Positions 27,690 through 37,318 of a DNA stretch of 64,000 bases are shown here, one piece after another. The stretch spans positions 1,922,001 through 1,986,000 of the forward strand of contig NZ_CP019630.1 in assembly GCF_001999245.1 (NCBI RefSeq), written 5' to 3'. Position 1 is the stretch's first letter. The number at the start of each line of letters is the position of its first letter. Made by a program: the position numbers and the translations under genes. The DNA comes from Roseibium algicola. Lineage in GTDB: Bacteria > Pseudomonadota > Alphaproteobacteria > Rhizobiales > Stappiaceae. A model generated the notes under the pieces. It saw only the letters and a list, made by a program, of their open reading frames with translations, ran no database searches and was not told the DNA's origin.

Positions 27690-27995
27690 GTCAGGTCCTC
27701 CAGGGAGCTGGTTGTGGTCGACCTTTCCTAAGGGGGCGCCAACCTGATGATGATGGCGAAACCCCGACCGGAAAGACGACCAGCGCGCTTGGGTTTCGAG
27801 CTGTGGTCTTCGACTTTGAAATGCGCCTCATGGGTTGGAAGACCGGAGAAGGCATTTCGAATTCTACCCGAAAGAGGTAACGCGCCCGGCGGCTGAGACA
27901 AACTCAACTCCGCTCGCCAAACCAGCACATGCCCGTGAGCCTGGCGTGAGGCCCCTCGTTTCGGACCGCCAAAGCCATGTCCGATCAGGCCGTTC
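27690..27995. other. Intergenic region, no recognised gene
   Basis: About 306 bp between msrA and the first VOC gene, both on the minus strand. It must hold the msrA promoter and the end of the VOC transcript. I see no convincing ORF, repeat or terminator. Confidence 0.5.
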
Positions 27996-28373
27996 TCAGG
28001 CCTCCCAGGTCTTGGCAGCCTCCTCAAAACCGGCGAGTTGCGGTTTGACGACGCAGAACCGGTGACCGCTGGTTGCCTGCATCACTGTCCAGCCGTCCAG
28101 TTTCTGAACGATGGTCGCGCCCAGACCTTCAAGCCGGGCAACTTCCTTTTCCGGATCGCCGGTTTCGATATCCAGGTGCACGCGGGAGGGATGCTCGACC
28201 GACTGGAGCAGGATGCCGATTTCATCTTCCGTGCCGATCAGACGGCGATAGCGTGGGTTTTTCGGCTCAGCTTCAACAGTGCGCCCGAGCGCACCGGCCC
28301 AGAATTCCGCATGGCGGTCGATATCGCCACCTTCACAGTCGATCACCAGATCTCCCAGCCGGCTCTTGTGCAT
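27996..28373 (-). CDS. VOC family protein (glyoxalase/bleomycin-resistance fold)
   Basis: A 125-residue vicinal-oxygen-chelate protein: LGDLVIDCEGGDIDRHAEFWAGALG opens the first beta-alpha-beta unit, VHLDIETGDPEKEVARLEGLGA the second, and the C-terminal segment ATSGHRFCVVKP resembles DPEGNxFC of glyoxalase-like proteins. Start ATG 28373 has GGAG seven bases upstream, better than the upstream in-frame ATG at 28403. Probably cotranscribed with the next VOC gene. Substrate unknown. Confidence 0.82.
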   Translation of the reverse strand: MHKSRLGDLVIDCEGGDIDRHAEFWAGALGRTVEAEPKNPRYRRLIGTEDEIGILLQSVEHPSRVHLDIETGDPEKEVARLEGLGATIVQKLDGWTVMQATSGHRFCVVKPQLAGFEEAAKTWEA

Positions 28374-28407
28374 TTTATTCTCCAAATTGAAATCAGGAAA
28401 CAAAGAC

Positions 28408-28797
28408 TTATTCAGGCAGGTGACAGACCGCCTCGATATTCAGACCATCCGGGTCGAGTACGAAAGCACCGTAGTAATTTTCGTGGTACTGCGGCCGCAG
28501 GCCCGGTGCGCCGTTGTCCTTGCCGCCGGCTGCGATCGCAGCCTCGTAGAAGGCATCGACGAGCGCCCGGTTCGAAGCTGCAAAGGCGACATGCACCGGT
28601 GTTCCGGGGGCTTTGCCTTCGCCAATCCAGAAGTCCGGCTTGTCCTTGCCGAAACCGCAATAGGCGGGTCCACCCGTCATTTCAGCGGTGACTTCCATCA
28701 ACACCTTGATGCCAAGTGGCGCCAGGACCTTTTCGTAGAACGCACGAGACGCCGGAAAATCGCTGACCGCAAAACCGATATGATCAAGAATGGACAT
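28408..28797 (-). CDS. VOC family protein (glyoxalase-like)
   Basis: A 129-residue VOC protein beginning MSILDHIGFAVSDFPASRAFYEKVLAPLG, with metal-ligand candidates His6 and the late Glu in DPDGLNIEAVCH. PVHVAFAASNRALVDAFYEAAIAAGG is the typical second-module segment. GGAGG lies five bases before the ATG. It belongs to the common AphK-like/FosX-unrelated VOC group often annotated only by fold; no substrate can be assigned. It lies upstream of a second, different VOC gene. Confidence 0.85.
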   Translation of the reverse strand: MSILDHIGFAVSDFPASRAFYEKVLAPLGIKVLMEVTAEMTGGPAYCGFGKDKPDFWIGEGKAPGTPVHVAFAASNRALVDAFYEAAIAAGGKDNGAPGLRPQYHENYYGAFVLDPDGLNIEAVCHLPE

Positions 28798-28969
28798 CAC
28801 GTCCTCCCACTCACCTCAATAGAACAAAATAAGAACATTCAAGGAGGAATTGCAAGCCTCGTTTTAGAGCTGCGATGCGCTCAACCGGCAAATGCCAAGC
28901 AAAATCGGCGGCGCAGCGATGCCACACCGCCGATCGGATTGGCGACATACCGGAATGACAGAATGACCG

Positions 28970-30436
28970 TCAGACCGCTTCGGCTTGCGGCCTCGTGCCA
29001 ACCTGTTGTTGCCCGGACCAGTCGATCCGCTGGGTGGCAAACATGGTAACGGCAAGTGACAGGAACCCGATCATCGAACCGATCAGGAGCGCGTAGTCCT
29101 GCTCCTGCATGAGCGCATAAAGCACGCCGAATATCGCAGCCAGGACCGCAAGCATCACGCTTCCGGCAAGACGGCTTTTGAGCGAAGTCCCGATATAGAG
29201 CGCATTCAGCAGCGTCGCGGCGGCAGCGGCCACAAGATAGGCCAGGCCGTAGCCAACATGCTCTGCAAAGGCGAGCAGCATGACGTAGAAGACGATCAGG
29301 GACAGTCCGACCAGACCATACTGGATCCAATGGACCCGCCATCCGGAGCGCATTTCCAGAACGAAGACCGCCAGGAAGGTCAGACTGATGAAGCAGACTG
29401 CGTATTTCAACGACCTGGAAATGGTCTGATAGAAATTGACGGGTTCAACGAATTGCACTCCCAGAACCTTGTTTTGCAACGGCATTTGCGGACCGAGCAC
29501 CAGTTTGGGAATGCCGCGGGCAAGATAGGGGATGGTCCAGGATGCGTTGAAACCGGCATCGCCGATTTCTCGGGCTTCCGGCAGGAATGCGCCGGTGAAG
29601 CCGGGATGCGGCCAGTCGGATTGAAGGGATACGCTGGTCGTCTGACCGGCCGGGGCAACATAGAAGGCGGTGGAGCCGTTCAGCTGCATCGGGATGTCGA
29701 AAGAAAACCCGTTTCGCCACAAACCCGCAGCGACAGGTGCGTTGATACCGGACGCGTTGATCGTGGCAACAGACCGCCGTATCGGCTCCATGGTCAGTGG
29801 CCCGAGCCCAGGCTCGAACGGCACGGAACCACTGTCGTTCAGGACCAGTGTGACCTCGCTTTTCAGCGCTGCGATGTCGCCGATGCCGACCACAAGAACC
29901 GCCTTGTCCCCGGCAATGTCGATTTGCCCACCGAACTGCGGCTGAAAGTTTTCGGACGACGTTGCGGCGAACCGGCCCTTCAATGTCACGTCGCCATGAT
30001 AGACGGGCAGCGAATAGATCGATTTCCTGCGCTCCTGAACGGAGATGTCGCCACGCACATCCAGCTTTTCCGGAAACAGGATGGCAGTGTGCCAGCGAAT
30101 TTCGGTCTTGGCGTTTTCTCCGGTGGAAACAGTGAAGGTCTCGCTGAACGGAACAACCAGATACGGTCCGTTGATCTCCTGGACGCCACCCCAAGATCGG
30201 GCGATGTCCTGAGCGACATCCCGGGCCCTTTCGGCACGTTCTTCCACCAGCACCCAGACGAACAAGCTCGGCACTAGCAGCATCACGGTCAACACTCCGA
30301 TGATCACGAACTTGACTGCAGGAGACCCAAGAAAAGACGTTCGGCGCACCGGCTGTTCACGGGGTGAGCGGGGCTGCGAAAATTGAGGTCGCTCCTGCGG
30401 TTGTTCAACGGTGTCGTTTTCAGTATCGCTTGTCAT
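28970..30436 (-). CDS. creD: Inner membrane protein CreD
   Basis: A 488-residue CreD-family protein. A Pro/Gln-rich cytoplasmic N-terminus precedes TM1 (about 42-64), a large periplasmic domain with RSWGGVQEINGPYLVVPF and YSLPVYHGDVTLKGRF, and five C-terminal helices containing LTFLAVFVLEMRSGWRVHWIQYGLVGLSLIVFY-type sequence. The ATG at 30436 has AGAGGG upstream. In E. coli creD belongs to the CreBC regulon; no CreBC genes are adjacent. Molecular role unknown. Confidence 0.93.
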   Translation of the reverse strand: MTSDTENDTVEQPQERPQFSQPRSPREQPVRRTSFLGSPAVKFVIIGVLTVMLLVPSLFVWVLVEERAERARDVAQDIARSWGGVQEINGPYLVVPFSETFTVSTGENAKTEIRWHTAILFPEKLDVRGDISVQERRKSIYSLPVYHGDVTLKGRFAATSSENFQPQFGGQIDIAGDKAVLVVGIGDIAALKSEVTLVLNDSGSVPFEPGLGPLTMEPIRRSVATINASGINAPVAAGLWRNGFSFDIPMQLNGSTAFYVAPAGQTTSVSLQSDWPHPGFTGAFLPEAREIGDAGFNASWTIPYLARGIPKLVLGPQMPLQNKVLGVQFVEPVNFYQTISRSLKYAVCFISLTFLAVFVLEMRSGWRVHWIQYGLVGLSLIVFYVMLLAFAEHVGYGLAYLVAAAAATLLNALYIGTSLKSRLAGSVMLAVLAAIFGVLYALMQEQDYALLIGSMIGFLSLAVTMFATQRIDWSGQQQVGTRPQAEAV

Positions 30437-30685
30437 GCAAATCAACCCTCTGCCAGAAGGATGTCCCGTCAGACGGGCACCCGGTCAACAGGGCGATCAT
30501 TGAAGACAGAACAGGACACAAAAGGGCGTGGCCGAGCGGCTTTTCAGTATTGTTTGTGCAGTTCCTGTGCAGTGGCTCAAAAGTTGTTGGATTGCTGCCT
30601 CATTTTTCCTGTCTATTTCACAACTCGCACTTGTGCGTACCGGCGGCGCAGTGCCAGAATGGCAGAACCCTCGGAATAACCAACA

Positions 30686-31876
30686 ATGCATCCATTAAGC
30701 GACATATCTACCGCGGCCGCGCCCGCCTATGCCCGACGTGCGGACTATCTGCCGGCGCTGGTCAAGCGGCTCGATCTCTTCAAGAGTGAAGCGCACCGGT
30801 ATCTGCTGGTGGCGCATCTGTTTGACGACACAAGGCGCATGATCGATGCGCTGGAAGGGGTCATGGATTTCGATGCAATCATCGGCATCCCGTATTCCTC
30901 CGGCAGTGATGTGACACGGCTGAAATGGCAGGCCGTATACGGCGACAAGGTCCAGTGCCCGAAGACCGAGCCAGAATTCAAAGAGGTCCTGGCCAACGCC
31001 TTGCAGAAGAGCCTGGATGCCTGCCTGGCCTCCGACCAGAAGCTCGTCATTCAGGAAGTCGGCGGTTATGCCGTCGAATTGCTGCACGAGCGGTTTCAAG
31101 ATCAGCTGCACCTTGTCGAAGGCGTGGTGGAGATCACCAAGCAAGGCGTGTGGCGGGCCGGGCAGACGCGGCTGCGGGTGCCTGTGCTCCACTGTGCCGA
31201 CAGCGAGCTGAAGCGCCTGGAAGCGGTACGTTGCGGCGAGACCATTGCCCGGTGCCTGGATGGGCTCATGCGCGATCTCGGCAACTCCCTGGCCGGCCGG
31301 CACGCTGCTGTCTTCGGAGCAGGCTGGATCGGGTTCGGCGTGGCCAAGGCCCTGCGCCGGCTGGATGTCATCGTCTCGCTGATCGATGTCGACCCGCTGA
31401 AAATCGCAGAAGCAAGGTTGTCAGGTTATCCGGCGACCCTTCATCCCACGGATCTCGAGCAATGCGACCTGGTTGTCGGGGCGGCAGGGCGCTTGTCGAT
31501 AACCCGGGACGTGTTGCAGCAGCTTCGCAACGGCTGCCTGGTGGCGAGCGCCAGTTCCCGGCGGATCGAAATCGACGTCGATTTTCTGGAACAGTCGCCA
31601 GCCTGCGACATTCATCCGTCGATCAAGGCTTTCCAGCTTCCCGGTCAACAGGGGGCGGACAAGCAGATCTGCCTCGTCAACGACGGCTACCCGGCCAATT
31701 TCATTCCCGGCTCCGGCAGCGTTGCCGATGAAGTGGTCGAGCTGATCCTCGGCGAACTGATCGTGCTGATGGCCGACCTGACCACCTACACCTACGAACC
31801 CGGCATTCACCGCTTGGCGACAGAAGGAGAGGCAGTGTGCACCAAACTCTGGATCGAACAGAGAGACCAGACCTAG
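30686..31876 (+). CDS. S-adenosylhomocysteine-hydrolase-like NAD-binding protein
   Basis: A 396-residue protein whose layout follows SAHH: an N-terminal domain, VVEITKQGVWR (150s) where SAHH has EETTTGVxR, HCADSELK (169-176) where SAHH has NVNDSVTK, then a Rossmann NAD loop GAGWIGFG (211-218) with Asp234 at the end of beta2, and a C-terminal NDGYPANFIPGSGSVADEVVELILGEL helix. The SAHH Lys is kept (Lys176), but the catalytic Asp and the later His of NIGHFD are replaced, so it is not an ordinary SAHH. The next gene, a methyltransferase, starts inside its 3' end. Confidence 0.75.
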   Translation: MHPLSDISTAAAPAYARRADYLPALVKRLDLFKSEAHRYLLVAHLFDDTRRMIDALEGVMDFDAIIGIPYSSGSDVTRLKWQAVYGDKVQCPKTEPEFKEVLANALQKSLDACLASDQKLVIQEVGGYAVELLHERFQDQLHLVEGVVEITKQGVWRAGQTRLRVPVLHCADSELKRLEAVRCGETIARCLDGLMRDLGNSLAGRHAAVFGAGWIGFGVAKALRRLDVIVSLIDVDPLKIAEARLSGYPATLHPTDLEQCDLVVGAAGRLSITRDVLQQLRNGCLVASASSRRIEIDVDFLEQSPACDIHPSIKAFQLPGQQGADKQICLVNDGYPANFIPGSGSVADEVVELILGELIVLMADLTTYTYEPGIHRLATEGEAVCTKLWIEQRDQT

Positions 31877-32661
31877 CGGATGATGAGCAATCCGAAGTTA
31901 CTGTCCATTCGCAGTATCTGGTCAAGAAGCTCGCGAACGCCCAGAGAAACCTGTACGGAACGGTGAAGTTCGACATTGTCGCCCGCACCATCCGGGACTG
32001 GGCACAAGACCTTGGTCGGCCGCCGCGTATTCTCGATATCGGTTGCTCGACCTCGATTTCGAAAGAATATCTCGCCGACACCGGCCTGGATTTCGACTAT
32101 TGCGGTGCCGATTATGAAGCGGCGTTCGAACCGGACATCGTGCTGGATGCCACCCGTCTTTCCGAACACCGCGACGACCTTCCCTGGCAACCGGATGTGA
32201 TCGCCCTTCTGGACGTGCTGGAGCATCTACCAGGCCGTGGGCCGGCGATCGAATCCGTGATGCGTCAATGTGGTGAGGTCATTGCGCCGGGTGGACTGAT
32301 CCTAGCCGTGGTCCCGCAGCTTTACCGCCTCGACCGGCTGAAGCTGGGCCACCTGCACTACGCCGAGCACCAGGTCCGCATGACCTTGAACGAATGGTCG
32401 GAGATCATCGGCCGCGCGGTCACGATCGAGTCGGTGCACGGCATCGGCTATCTCTCGTGCCTGCCCTATCTGCCGATGCTCAGCCCCTGGTACGAGGAAA
32501 CCAACCGCCACGGGAAACTGTTCCACCACCTGCGCGGCAAGACCTTCGAATGGGGTCCGCTGAAACCCGCTGAAATCGCCCTTACCCGCACGCTTGGTCG
32601 TGTTCCCGGGTTCAGGGGCTGGTGCAACAGCTCGCTTCTGGTGTGCCGGGCGAAGGTGTGA
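31837..32661 (+). CDS. Class I SAM-dependent methyltransferase
   Basis: A 274-residue methyltransferase. Motif I is RILDIGCST, motif II-like acidic residue in YCGADYE, motif IV VIALLDVLEHLPG and GGLILAVVPQ. Start GTG 31837 has AAGGAG seven bases upstream and overlaps the SAHH-like gene by 40 nt, indicating translational coupling. The C-terminal half (LKLGHLHYAEHQVRM, FHHLRGKTFEWGP) gives no substrate. The methyl acceptor is unknown; pairing with an SAHH-like protein suggests a shared pathway. Confidence 0.82.
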   Translation: MHQTLDRTERPDLADDEQSEVTVHSQYLVKKLANAQRNLYGTVKFDIVARTIRDWAQDLGRPPRILDIGCSTSISKEYLADTGLDFDYCGADYEAAFEPDIVLDATRLSEHRDDLPWQPDVIALLDVLEHLPGRGPAIESVMRQCGEVIAPGGLILAVVPQLYRLDRLKLGHLHYAEHQVRMTLNEWSEIIGRAVTIESVHGIGYLSCLPYLPMLSPWYEETNRHGKLFHHLRGKTFEWGPLKPAEIALTRTLGRVPGFRGWCNSSLLVCRAKV

Positions 32662-32730
32662 TGCCGGTGGAGCTTTTCTTGAGAACGCGGTAATCCCGGC
32701 ACAGCTTCGGCCCGACCAGAACAGGGCACC

Positions 32731-32753
32731 GGGAAACGCAAAAGCGTTTTCCC
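32731..32753 (+). other. Hairpin after the methyltransferase gene
   Basis: GGGAAACGC and GCGTTTTCCC flank AAAA, giving a stem with one bulge. It may end the SAHH-like/methyltransferase mRNA, although only a short T-run is inside the stem. Confidence 0.45.
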
Positions 32754-32754
32754 G

Positions 32755-32916
32755 CGTCATTCCGGACAAGGAAGGCGCAGCCGACCGCAGATCCGGAATC
32801 CAGAAATATGCTGCGCGAATAGCGCTGCCTTATCTTTCCAGAGTGTTCGCTCCGCTCACGCTGATATCTGGATTCCGGATCGGTGCGCAGCTTCACTGCG
32901 CTTGTCCGGAATGACG
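32755..32916. repeat. 162-bp nested inverted repeat (intergenic palindromic element)
   Basis: The outer arms CGTCATTCCGGACAAG (32755-32770) and CTTGTCCGGAATGACG (32901-32916) are perfect inverted copies. Inner arms GATCCGGAATCCAG (32790-32803) and CTGGATTCCGGATC (32868-32881) are also perfect, and GCGCAG/CTGCGC blocks lie between them. The sequence type CGTCATTCCGGA...GATCCGGAATC is familiar from dispersed intergenic repeats in Rhizobiales, so this is probably one genomic copy of a REP/MITE-like family. It contains no ORF. Confidence 0.85.
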
Positions 32917-32943
32917 GTGGCAAGGTCGTTCGGAACCAATACA

Positions 32944-32972
32944 AAAAAGGCCGCCCCCCGGGACGGCCTTTC
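32944..32972 (-). terminator. Rho-independent terminator of the sdh operon
   Basis: AGGCCGCCCC and GGGACGGCCT pair; on the minus strand the stem is followed by TTTTTTG. It lies about 22 bp past the sdhB stop. Confidence 0.85.
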
Positions 32973-32993
32973 GATTTTCTGGCGCCGTGAAAC

Positions 32994-33776
32994 TTACACC
33001 CGGCGTTCGACCATCATCTTCTTGATCTCGGCGATCGCCTTGGCCGGGTTCAGACCCTTCGGGCAGGCTTGCGAGCAGTTCATGATGGTGTGGCAGCGAT
33101 AGAGACGGAAGGGGTCTTCCAGATTGTCCAGACGCTCGCCGGTGGCCTCGTCCCGGCTGTCGATCAGCCAGCGATAGGCCTGCAGAAGGACGGCCGGGCC
33201 GAGATAGCGGTCGCCGTTCCACCAATAACTCGGGCAGGACGTGGAACAGCAGGCGCACAGAATGCACTCATACAGGCCATCAAGCTTCACCCGGTCTTCA
33301 TGCGACTGGCGCCATTCCTTTTCCGGGGCTGGCGATACTGTCTTCAACCACGGCTCGATCGAGCGGTGCTGGGCATAGAAATTGGTCAGATCCGGCACAA
33401 GGTCCTTGACCACCGGCATGTGCGGCAGCGGGTAGATCTTGACGACGTCGCCGGCAATCTCGTCCATGCCCTTGGTGCAGGCCAGAGTATTGGTGCCGTC
33501 GATGTTCATTGCGCAGGACCCGCAGATACCTTCGCGGCAGGACCGGCGGAAGGTCAGTGTCGGATCGATCTTGTTCTTGATGTAGATGAGGCCGTCGAGC
33601 ACCATCGGACCGCAATCGTCCGCATTGATGAAATAGGTATCGACGCGCGGGTTGCGGCCATCGTCCGGGTTCCAGCGATAGATGCGGTATTCACGCAGGT
33701 TGGTGGCGCCTTCCGGCTTGTCCCACACCTTGCCTTCCGTCACCTGGGAGTTCCGGGGAAGCGTCAGCTGAACCAT
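32994..33776 (-). CDS. sdhB: Succinate dehydrogenase iron-sulfur subunit
   Basis: A 260-residue subunit carrying three iron-sulfur clusters: [2Fe-2S] ligands in CREGICGSC...C, [4Fe-4S] in [12 protein letters not shown], and [3Fe-4S] with [17 protein letters not shown]. It passes electrons from SdhA flavin to ubiquinone at SdhCD in the inner membrane. It is the last gene of the sdh operon and is separated from sdhA by an FkbM-type methyltransferase gene. Confidence 0.98.
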   Translation of the reverse strand: MVQLTLPRNSQVTEGKVWDKPEGATNLREYRIYRWNPDDGRNPRVDTYFINADDCGPMVLDGLIYIKNKIDPTLTFRRSCREGICGSCAMNIDGTNTLACTKGMDEIAGDVVKIYPLPHMPVVKDLVPDLTNFYAQHRSIEPWLKTVSPAPEKEWRQSHEDRVKLDGLYECILCACCSTSCPSYWWNGDRYLGPAVLLQAYRWLIDSRDEATGERLDNLEDPFRLYRCHTIMNCSQACPKGLNPAKAIAEIKKMMVERRV

Positions 33777-33835
33777 CTCGTTACTGCTCCGCGTTGGGCC
33801 CTTGGTTTCGCGTCCAGGGCCAAATCGTCTTTCGC

Positions 33836-34681
33836 TCAGGCAGAGAGCTCAAAGACCATGTTGTCATTCGTCTGGCCGGTTACCCCGTAGCCGCGGTTTG
33901 CCAGTTCACTCAGGCAATCCTCGGTCCAGTAGGGCCGGCAATTGGTTTCAAGCAGGATCACGCGGGGCCAGAGGCTCCGGTCCGCGTGCCTCAGGAAAGG
34001 CAGGACCACACGGTCCTCAAAGCCTTCCACATCAACTTTCAAAACATCGATCCGGGTGAGGCCCTGATCGTCGGCTATGGCCGTCAGCGGACGAACCTTC
34101 ACGAAGGTCGGTGTCCAGTCGCCAGCCCACTCGCCGGTGGTCAGGTCCTTCACGAAGGTGGCAAAGCCGCAGTTGCTCGGTTCCTGCCACAGTGGCAGCG
34201 TATCGTCGCGCGGGCCAACGGCTGAATTGACCACCGTAACGGTGTCCAGGTCGTTTGCACGTACGTTGAAACCGAGCTTCGTTGCCGTCTGCGGGTTGGC
34301 CTCGATCGCAACAACCTCCGCGCCGAGACCGGCGGCAAAGATCGAATAGGAGCCGATGTTGGCGCCGATATCGACAAACACCTTGCCCTTGCCCAGATGC
34401 GGTTCGATCAGCTTGTGTTCTTCGCGCTCCGGCAGGCGGCCCTTGGCCAGGATCTTGCGGTCGTCATAGTTTTCACCCGGATAGATCCGGAACTTCAGAC
34501 CGTCGGCTTCCAGGTCGTAGGGGCCCTTGAAGAACCGCGCTACCAGGGAGCGGATACGCTTGCGCAGGCCCTTGGAAAGGTCGTGCCGGTCGGCAAGACG
34601 CCAGGCAGCCCGGACCATCCGCTCGGCGGGATATGTGCCGAACGGACTTCTCGTGTCCAAAAGGGTTGCCACCTGGCTCAC
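33836..34681 (-). CDS. FkbM family SAM-dependent methyltransferase
   Basis: A 281-residue methyltransferase. [30 protein letters not shown] is the FkbM-type SAM site, and [19 protein letters not shown] is the second diagnostic motif. FkbM proteins O-methylate sugars or natural products. The gene starts 12 bp after sdhA and ends 59 bp before sdhB, so it must be cotranscribed with them. There is no evident mechanistic link to succinate dehydrogenase. An N-terminal segment (1-60) is helical and basic. Confidence 0.9.
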   Translation of the reverse strand: MSQVATLLDTRSPFGTYPAERMVRAAWRLADRHDLSKGLRKRIRSLVARFFKGPYDLEADGLKFRIYPGENYDDRKILAKGRLPEREEHKLIEPHLGKGKVFVDIGANIGSYSIFAAGLGAEVVAIEANPQTATKLGFNVRANDLDTVTVVNSAVGPRDDTLPLWQEPSNCGFATFVKDLTTGEWAGDWTPTFVKVRPLTAIADDQGLTRIDVLKVDVEGFEDRVVLPFLRHADRSLWPRVILLETNCRPYWTEDCLSELANRGYGVTGQTNDNMVFELSA

Positions 34682-34693
34682 CGTGCCGTCTCC

Positions 34694-36520
34694 TTAGTAG
34701 ACGCGCGCTTTCGGCGCGATCTTCTTCGGATCGATGCCACCCTCTTCAAGGGTGGTCAGCGGATCGAGCACCACCGGACGGTAGTCCAGCTTGACGTTGC
34801 CGGCTTCGTCGACCCACGAGAGCGTGTGCTTGCGCCAGTTCTCGTCGTCGCGGCCGGCGAACGGACCGTCCTTGTAGTCCTCGCGGGCATGGGCGCCGCG
34901 GCTTTCCTTGCGGGCTTCCGCGCCGTAGACCGTGGTGATGGCGTTGGCCATCAGGTTCTCCAGCTCCAGTGTTTCCACCAGATCGGAGTTCCAGATCAGC
35001 GAACGGTCGGAGACCTTGAGGTCCTTCATTTCGCCCCAGATCTCGGTCAGACGCTTGCAGCCCTGCTCCAGGCTTTCCTGGGTCCGGAAGACGGCAGCGT
35101 CTTCCTGCATGGCGCGCTGCATCTTGTCGCGAAGATCGGCGGTCGGGATGGAACCGGAAGCGTTCCGCAGCTTGTTGAAGCGGTCCATGATCTTTTCACA
35201 GGAAGCTTCGCTCGGCGCCGGAACGGCCGATTTCGGATCGACGACCTCACCAGCCTTGATCGCCGCCGCGCGGCCGAAGACCACAAGGTCGATCAGCGAG
35301 TTGGAGCCGAGACGGTTGGCACCGTGCACCGATGCACAGCCGGCTTCACCGACGGCCATCAGGCCTTCCTGGATGCGGTTCGGATTGTTGCCGTCCGCGT
35401 TCAGCACTTCGCCCCAGTAGTTGGTCGGAATGCCGCCCATGTTGTAGTGAACGGTCGGCAGGACCGGGATCGGATCCTTGGTCACATCCACGCCGGCGAA
35501 GATGCGGGCGCTTTCGGAAATGCCCGGCAGACGTTCGGCCAGCAGAGCCGGATCGAGGTGATCCAGGTGCAGGAAGATGTGGTCCTTGTCCTTGCCGACG
35601 CCGCGGCCTTCGCGGATTTCCATGGTCATGCAGCGCGAGACCACGTCACGGGAGGCAAGGTCCTTGGCCGACGGTGCGTAGCGCTCCATGAAGCGTTCGC
35701 CCTCGGAGTTGACCAGATAACCGCCTTCACCGCGTGCCCCTTCGGTGATCAGGCAGCCGGAGCCGTAGATGCCGGTCGGGTGGAACTGGACGAATTCCAT
35801 GTCCTGAAGCGGCAGGCCTGCACGGGCCACCATGCCGCCACCGTCACCGGTGCAGGTGTGGGCGGAGGTTGCCGAGAAGAAGGCGCGGCCGTAACCGCCG
35901 GTCGCCAGAACCACCATCTTGGCGGCAAAGCGGTGCATGGTGCCGTCATCAAGGTTCCACGCGATCACGCCCTGGCACACGCCGTCTTCGGACATGATCA
36001 GGTCGAGTGCAAAATACTCGATGTAGAATTCGGCATTGTTGCGCAGGGACTGGCCGTACAGCGTGTGCAGGATGGCGTGTCCGGTCCGGTCGGCTGCAGC
36101 GCAAGTGCGTTGCACGGGAGGACCTTCGCCGTAGTTCTGCATGTGGCCGCCGAACGGGCGCTGATAGATGCGGCCGTCTTCGGTCCGGGAGAACGGCACA
36201 CCATAGTGTTCCAGTTCGTAGACCGCCTTCGGCGCTTCACGGGCCAGGTATTCCATGGCGTCGGTGTCACCGAGCCAGTCGGATCCCTTCACCGTGTCGT
36301 ACATGTGCCATTCCCAGCAGTCCGGCGTCATGTTCTTGAGCGACGCGGCGATGCCGCCCTGGGCAGCAACGGTGTGGGAGCGGGTCGGGAACACCTTGGT
36401 GATGCAGGCCGTTCTCAGGCCCTGCTCGGCCATGCCGAGCGTGGCCCGAAGGCCTGCGCCACCGGCGCCGACGACCACCACATCATAGGTGTGGTCGACA
36501 AATTCATAGGTCTTGGCCAT
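34694..36520 (-). CDS. sdhA: Succinate dehydrogenase flavoprotein subunit
   Basis: A 608-residue flavoprotein that oxidises succinate to fumarate. The FAD loop is [12 protein letters not shown], the covalent flavin His is in [11 protein letters not shown], and the active-site segments [29 protein letters not shown] and [12 protein letters not shown] are present. The C-terminal HAREDY segment is conserved. Length is normal. It starts just after the sdhD stop (5 bp gap). Confidence 0.98.
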   Translation of the reverse strand: MAKTYEFVDHTYDVVVVGAGGAGLRATLGMAEQGLRTACITKVFPTRSHTVAAQGGIAASLKNMTPDCWEWHMYDTVKGSDWLGDTDAMEYLAREAPKAVYELEHYGVPFSRTEDGRIYQRPFGGHMQNYGEGPPVQRTCAAADRTGHAILHTLYGQSLRNNAEFYIEYFALDLIMSEDGVCQGVIAWNLDDGTMHRFAAKMVVLATGGYGRAFFSATSAHTCTGDGGGMVARAGLPLQDMEFVQFHPTGIYGSGCLITEGARGEGGYLVNSEGERFMERYAPSAKDLASRDVVSRCMTMEIREGRGVGKDKDHIFLHLDHLDPALLAERLPGISESARIFAGVDVTKDPIPVLPTVHYNMGGIPTNYWGEVLNADGNNPNRIQEGLMAVGEAGCASVHGANRLGSNSLIDLVVFGRAAAIKAGEVVDPKSAVPAPSEASCEKIMDRFNKLRNASGSIPTADLRDKMQRAMQEDAAVFRTQESLEQGCKRLTEIWGEMKDLKVSDRSLIWNSDLVETLELENLMANAITTVYGAEARKESRGAHAREDYKDGPFAGRDDENWRKHTLSWVDEAGNVKLDYRPVVLDPLTTLEEGGIDPKKIAPKARVY

Positions 36521-36525
36521 TCGGG

Positions 36526-36909
36526 TCAGCCTCCAAAGCCAATCTTGAGCACTGCGAAGACGCAGCCGAAACCGATTAAGGCGCAGAAGAAGGTGTTCGC
36601 CATCAACGTGAGGAACTTGATGCCTTCGCCATGCACATAGTCTTCGATGATCACCTGCATGCCGAGCTTCATGTGATAGACGCCGGAGAGGATAACCAGG
36701 AGCAGGATGATCGAAACGAGCGGGTTCTTGAGGGTCTCGACCACGTCACCGTGGGAGGAGCCCTGCATCGCGATCACCAGGATCACGAAGAACGAGATCA
36801 GGAACACGTTGGCGACAGCGGTCAGACGCTGCTTCCAGAAGTGATCGGTGCCTTCCTTGGCAGATCCAAGGCCGCGTACCTTGTTCAGGGGTGTGCGCAT
36901 ATCTGTCAT
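36526..36909 (-). CDS. sdhD: Succinate dehydrogenase hydrophobic membrane anchor
   Basis: A 127-residue three-TM protein. [22 protein letters not shown] is the typical start of alphaproteobacterial SdhD, including the Arg near the quinone site; [20 protein letters not shown] contains the heme/quinone-site His and Asp-Tyr. It anchors SdhAB with SdhC. It lies 11 bp after sdhC and 5 bp before sdhA. Confidence 0.95.
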   Translation of the reverse strand: MTDMRTPLNKVRGLGSAKEGTDHFWKQRLTAVANVFLISFFVILVIAMQGSSHGDVVETLKNPLVSIILLLVILSGVYHMKLGMQVIIEDYVHGEGIKFLTLMANTFFCALIGFGCVFAVLKIGFGG

Positions 36910-36919
36910 GACACTCTCC

Positions 36920-37318
36920 TTAGCGAATCGCGTAGCCGATGATCCAGAGGATCAGCGTGACGGCAACGGACCCGATGATGGTCGCCTTGGCGAGCCACTC
37001 GCGCGCTTCCTTGCCGAAGCCCGCACCCATGTCCCAGATGAAGTGGCGCAGGCCGCCGAGCATGTGATGCACAAGCGCCCAGGTGAAGCCGAACAGGATC
37101 AGACGGCCGATGATCGAGCCGTAGATGCCGTTGACGAAATCGAAGTAGCTGGGGCCCGCCGCAGCGGCGATCAGCCACCAGGCCAGCAGGACAGTGCCGA
37201 AATAGAGCGCCGCGCCAGTGATGCGGTGCAGAATCGACATGACCATCGTCAGAATGAGCTTGTAAATCTGAAGATGGGGCGACAGCGGGCGGTTGCCCCG
37301 CAGATCGGCGTTCGACAT
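36920..37318 (-). CDS. sdhC: Succinate dehydrogenase cytochrome b556 subunit
   Basis: A 132-residue three-TM subunit. [27 protein letters not shown] is the SdhC signature with the Ser and Arg of the quinone pocket, and [15 protein letters not shown] carries the heme-ligand His. First gene of the sdhCDA-(FkbM)-B operon. A palindrome and promoter candidate lie in the upstream 270 bp. Confidence 0.96.
   Translation of the reverse strand: MSNADLRGNRPLSPHLQIYKLILTMVMSILHRITGAALYFGTVLLAWWLIAAAAGPSYFDFVNGIYGSIIGRLILFGFTWALVHHMLGGLRHFIWDMGAGFGKEAREWLAKATIIGSVAVTLILWIIGYAIR

Noticed and set aside
28920..28965. Partial match to the CCGGAATGAC repeat arm near the creD 3' end
   Set aside because: Only about ten bases match and no paired arm is visible, so it is not supported as a second repeat copy.
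30383..30679. 98-codon plus-strand ORF between creD and the SAHH-like gene
   Set aside because: Cys/Arg-rich translation, overlaps the creD start and the divergent promoter; no coding pattern.
34397..36640. A 747-codon open frame opposite sdhA and FkbM
   Set aside because: Antisense shadow across gene boundaries with no domain content.
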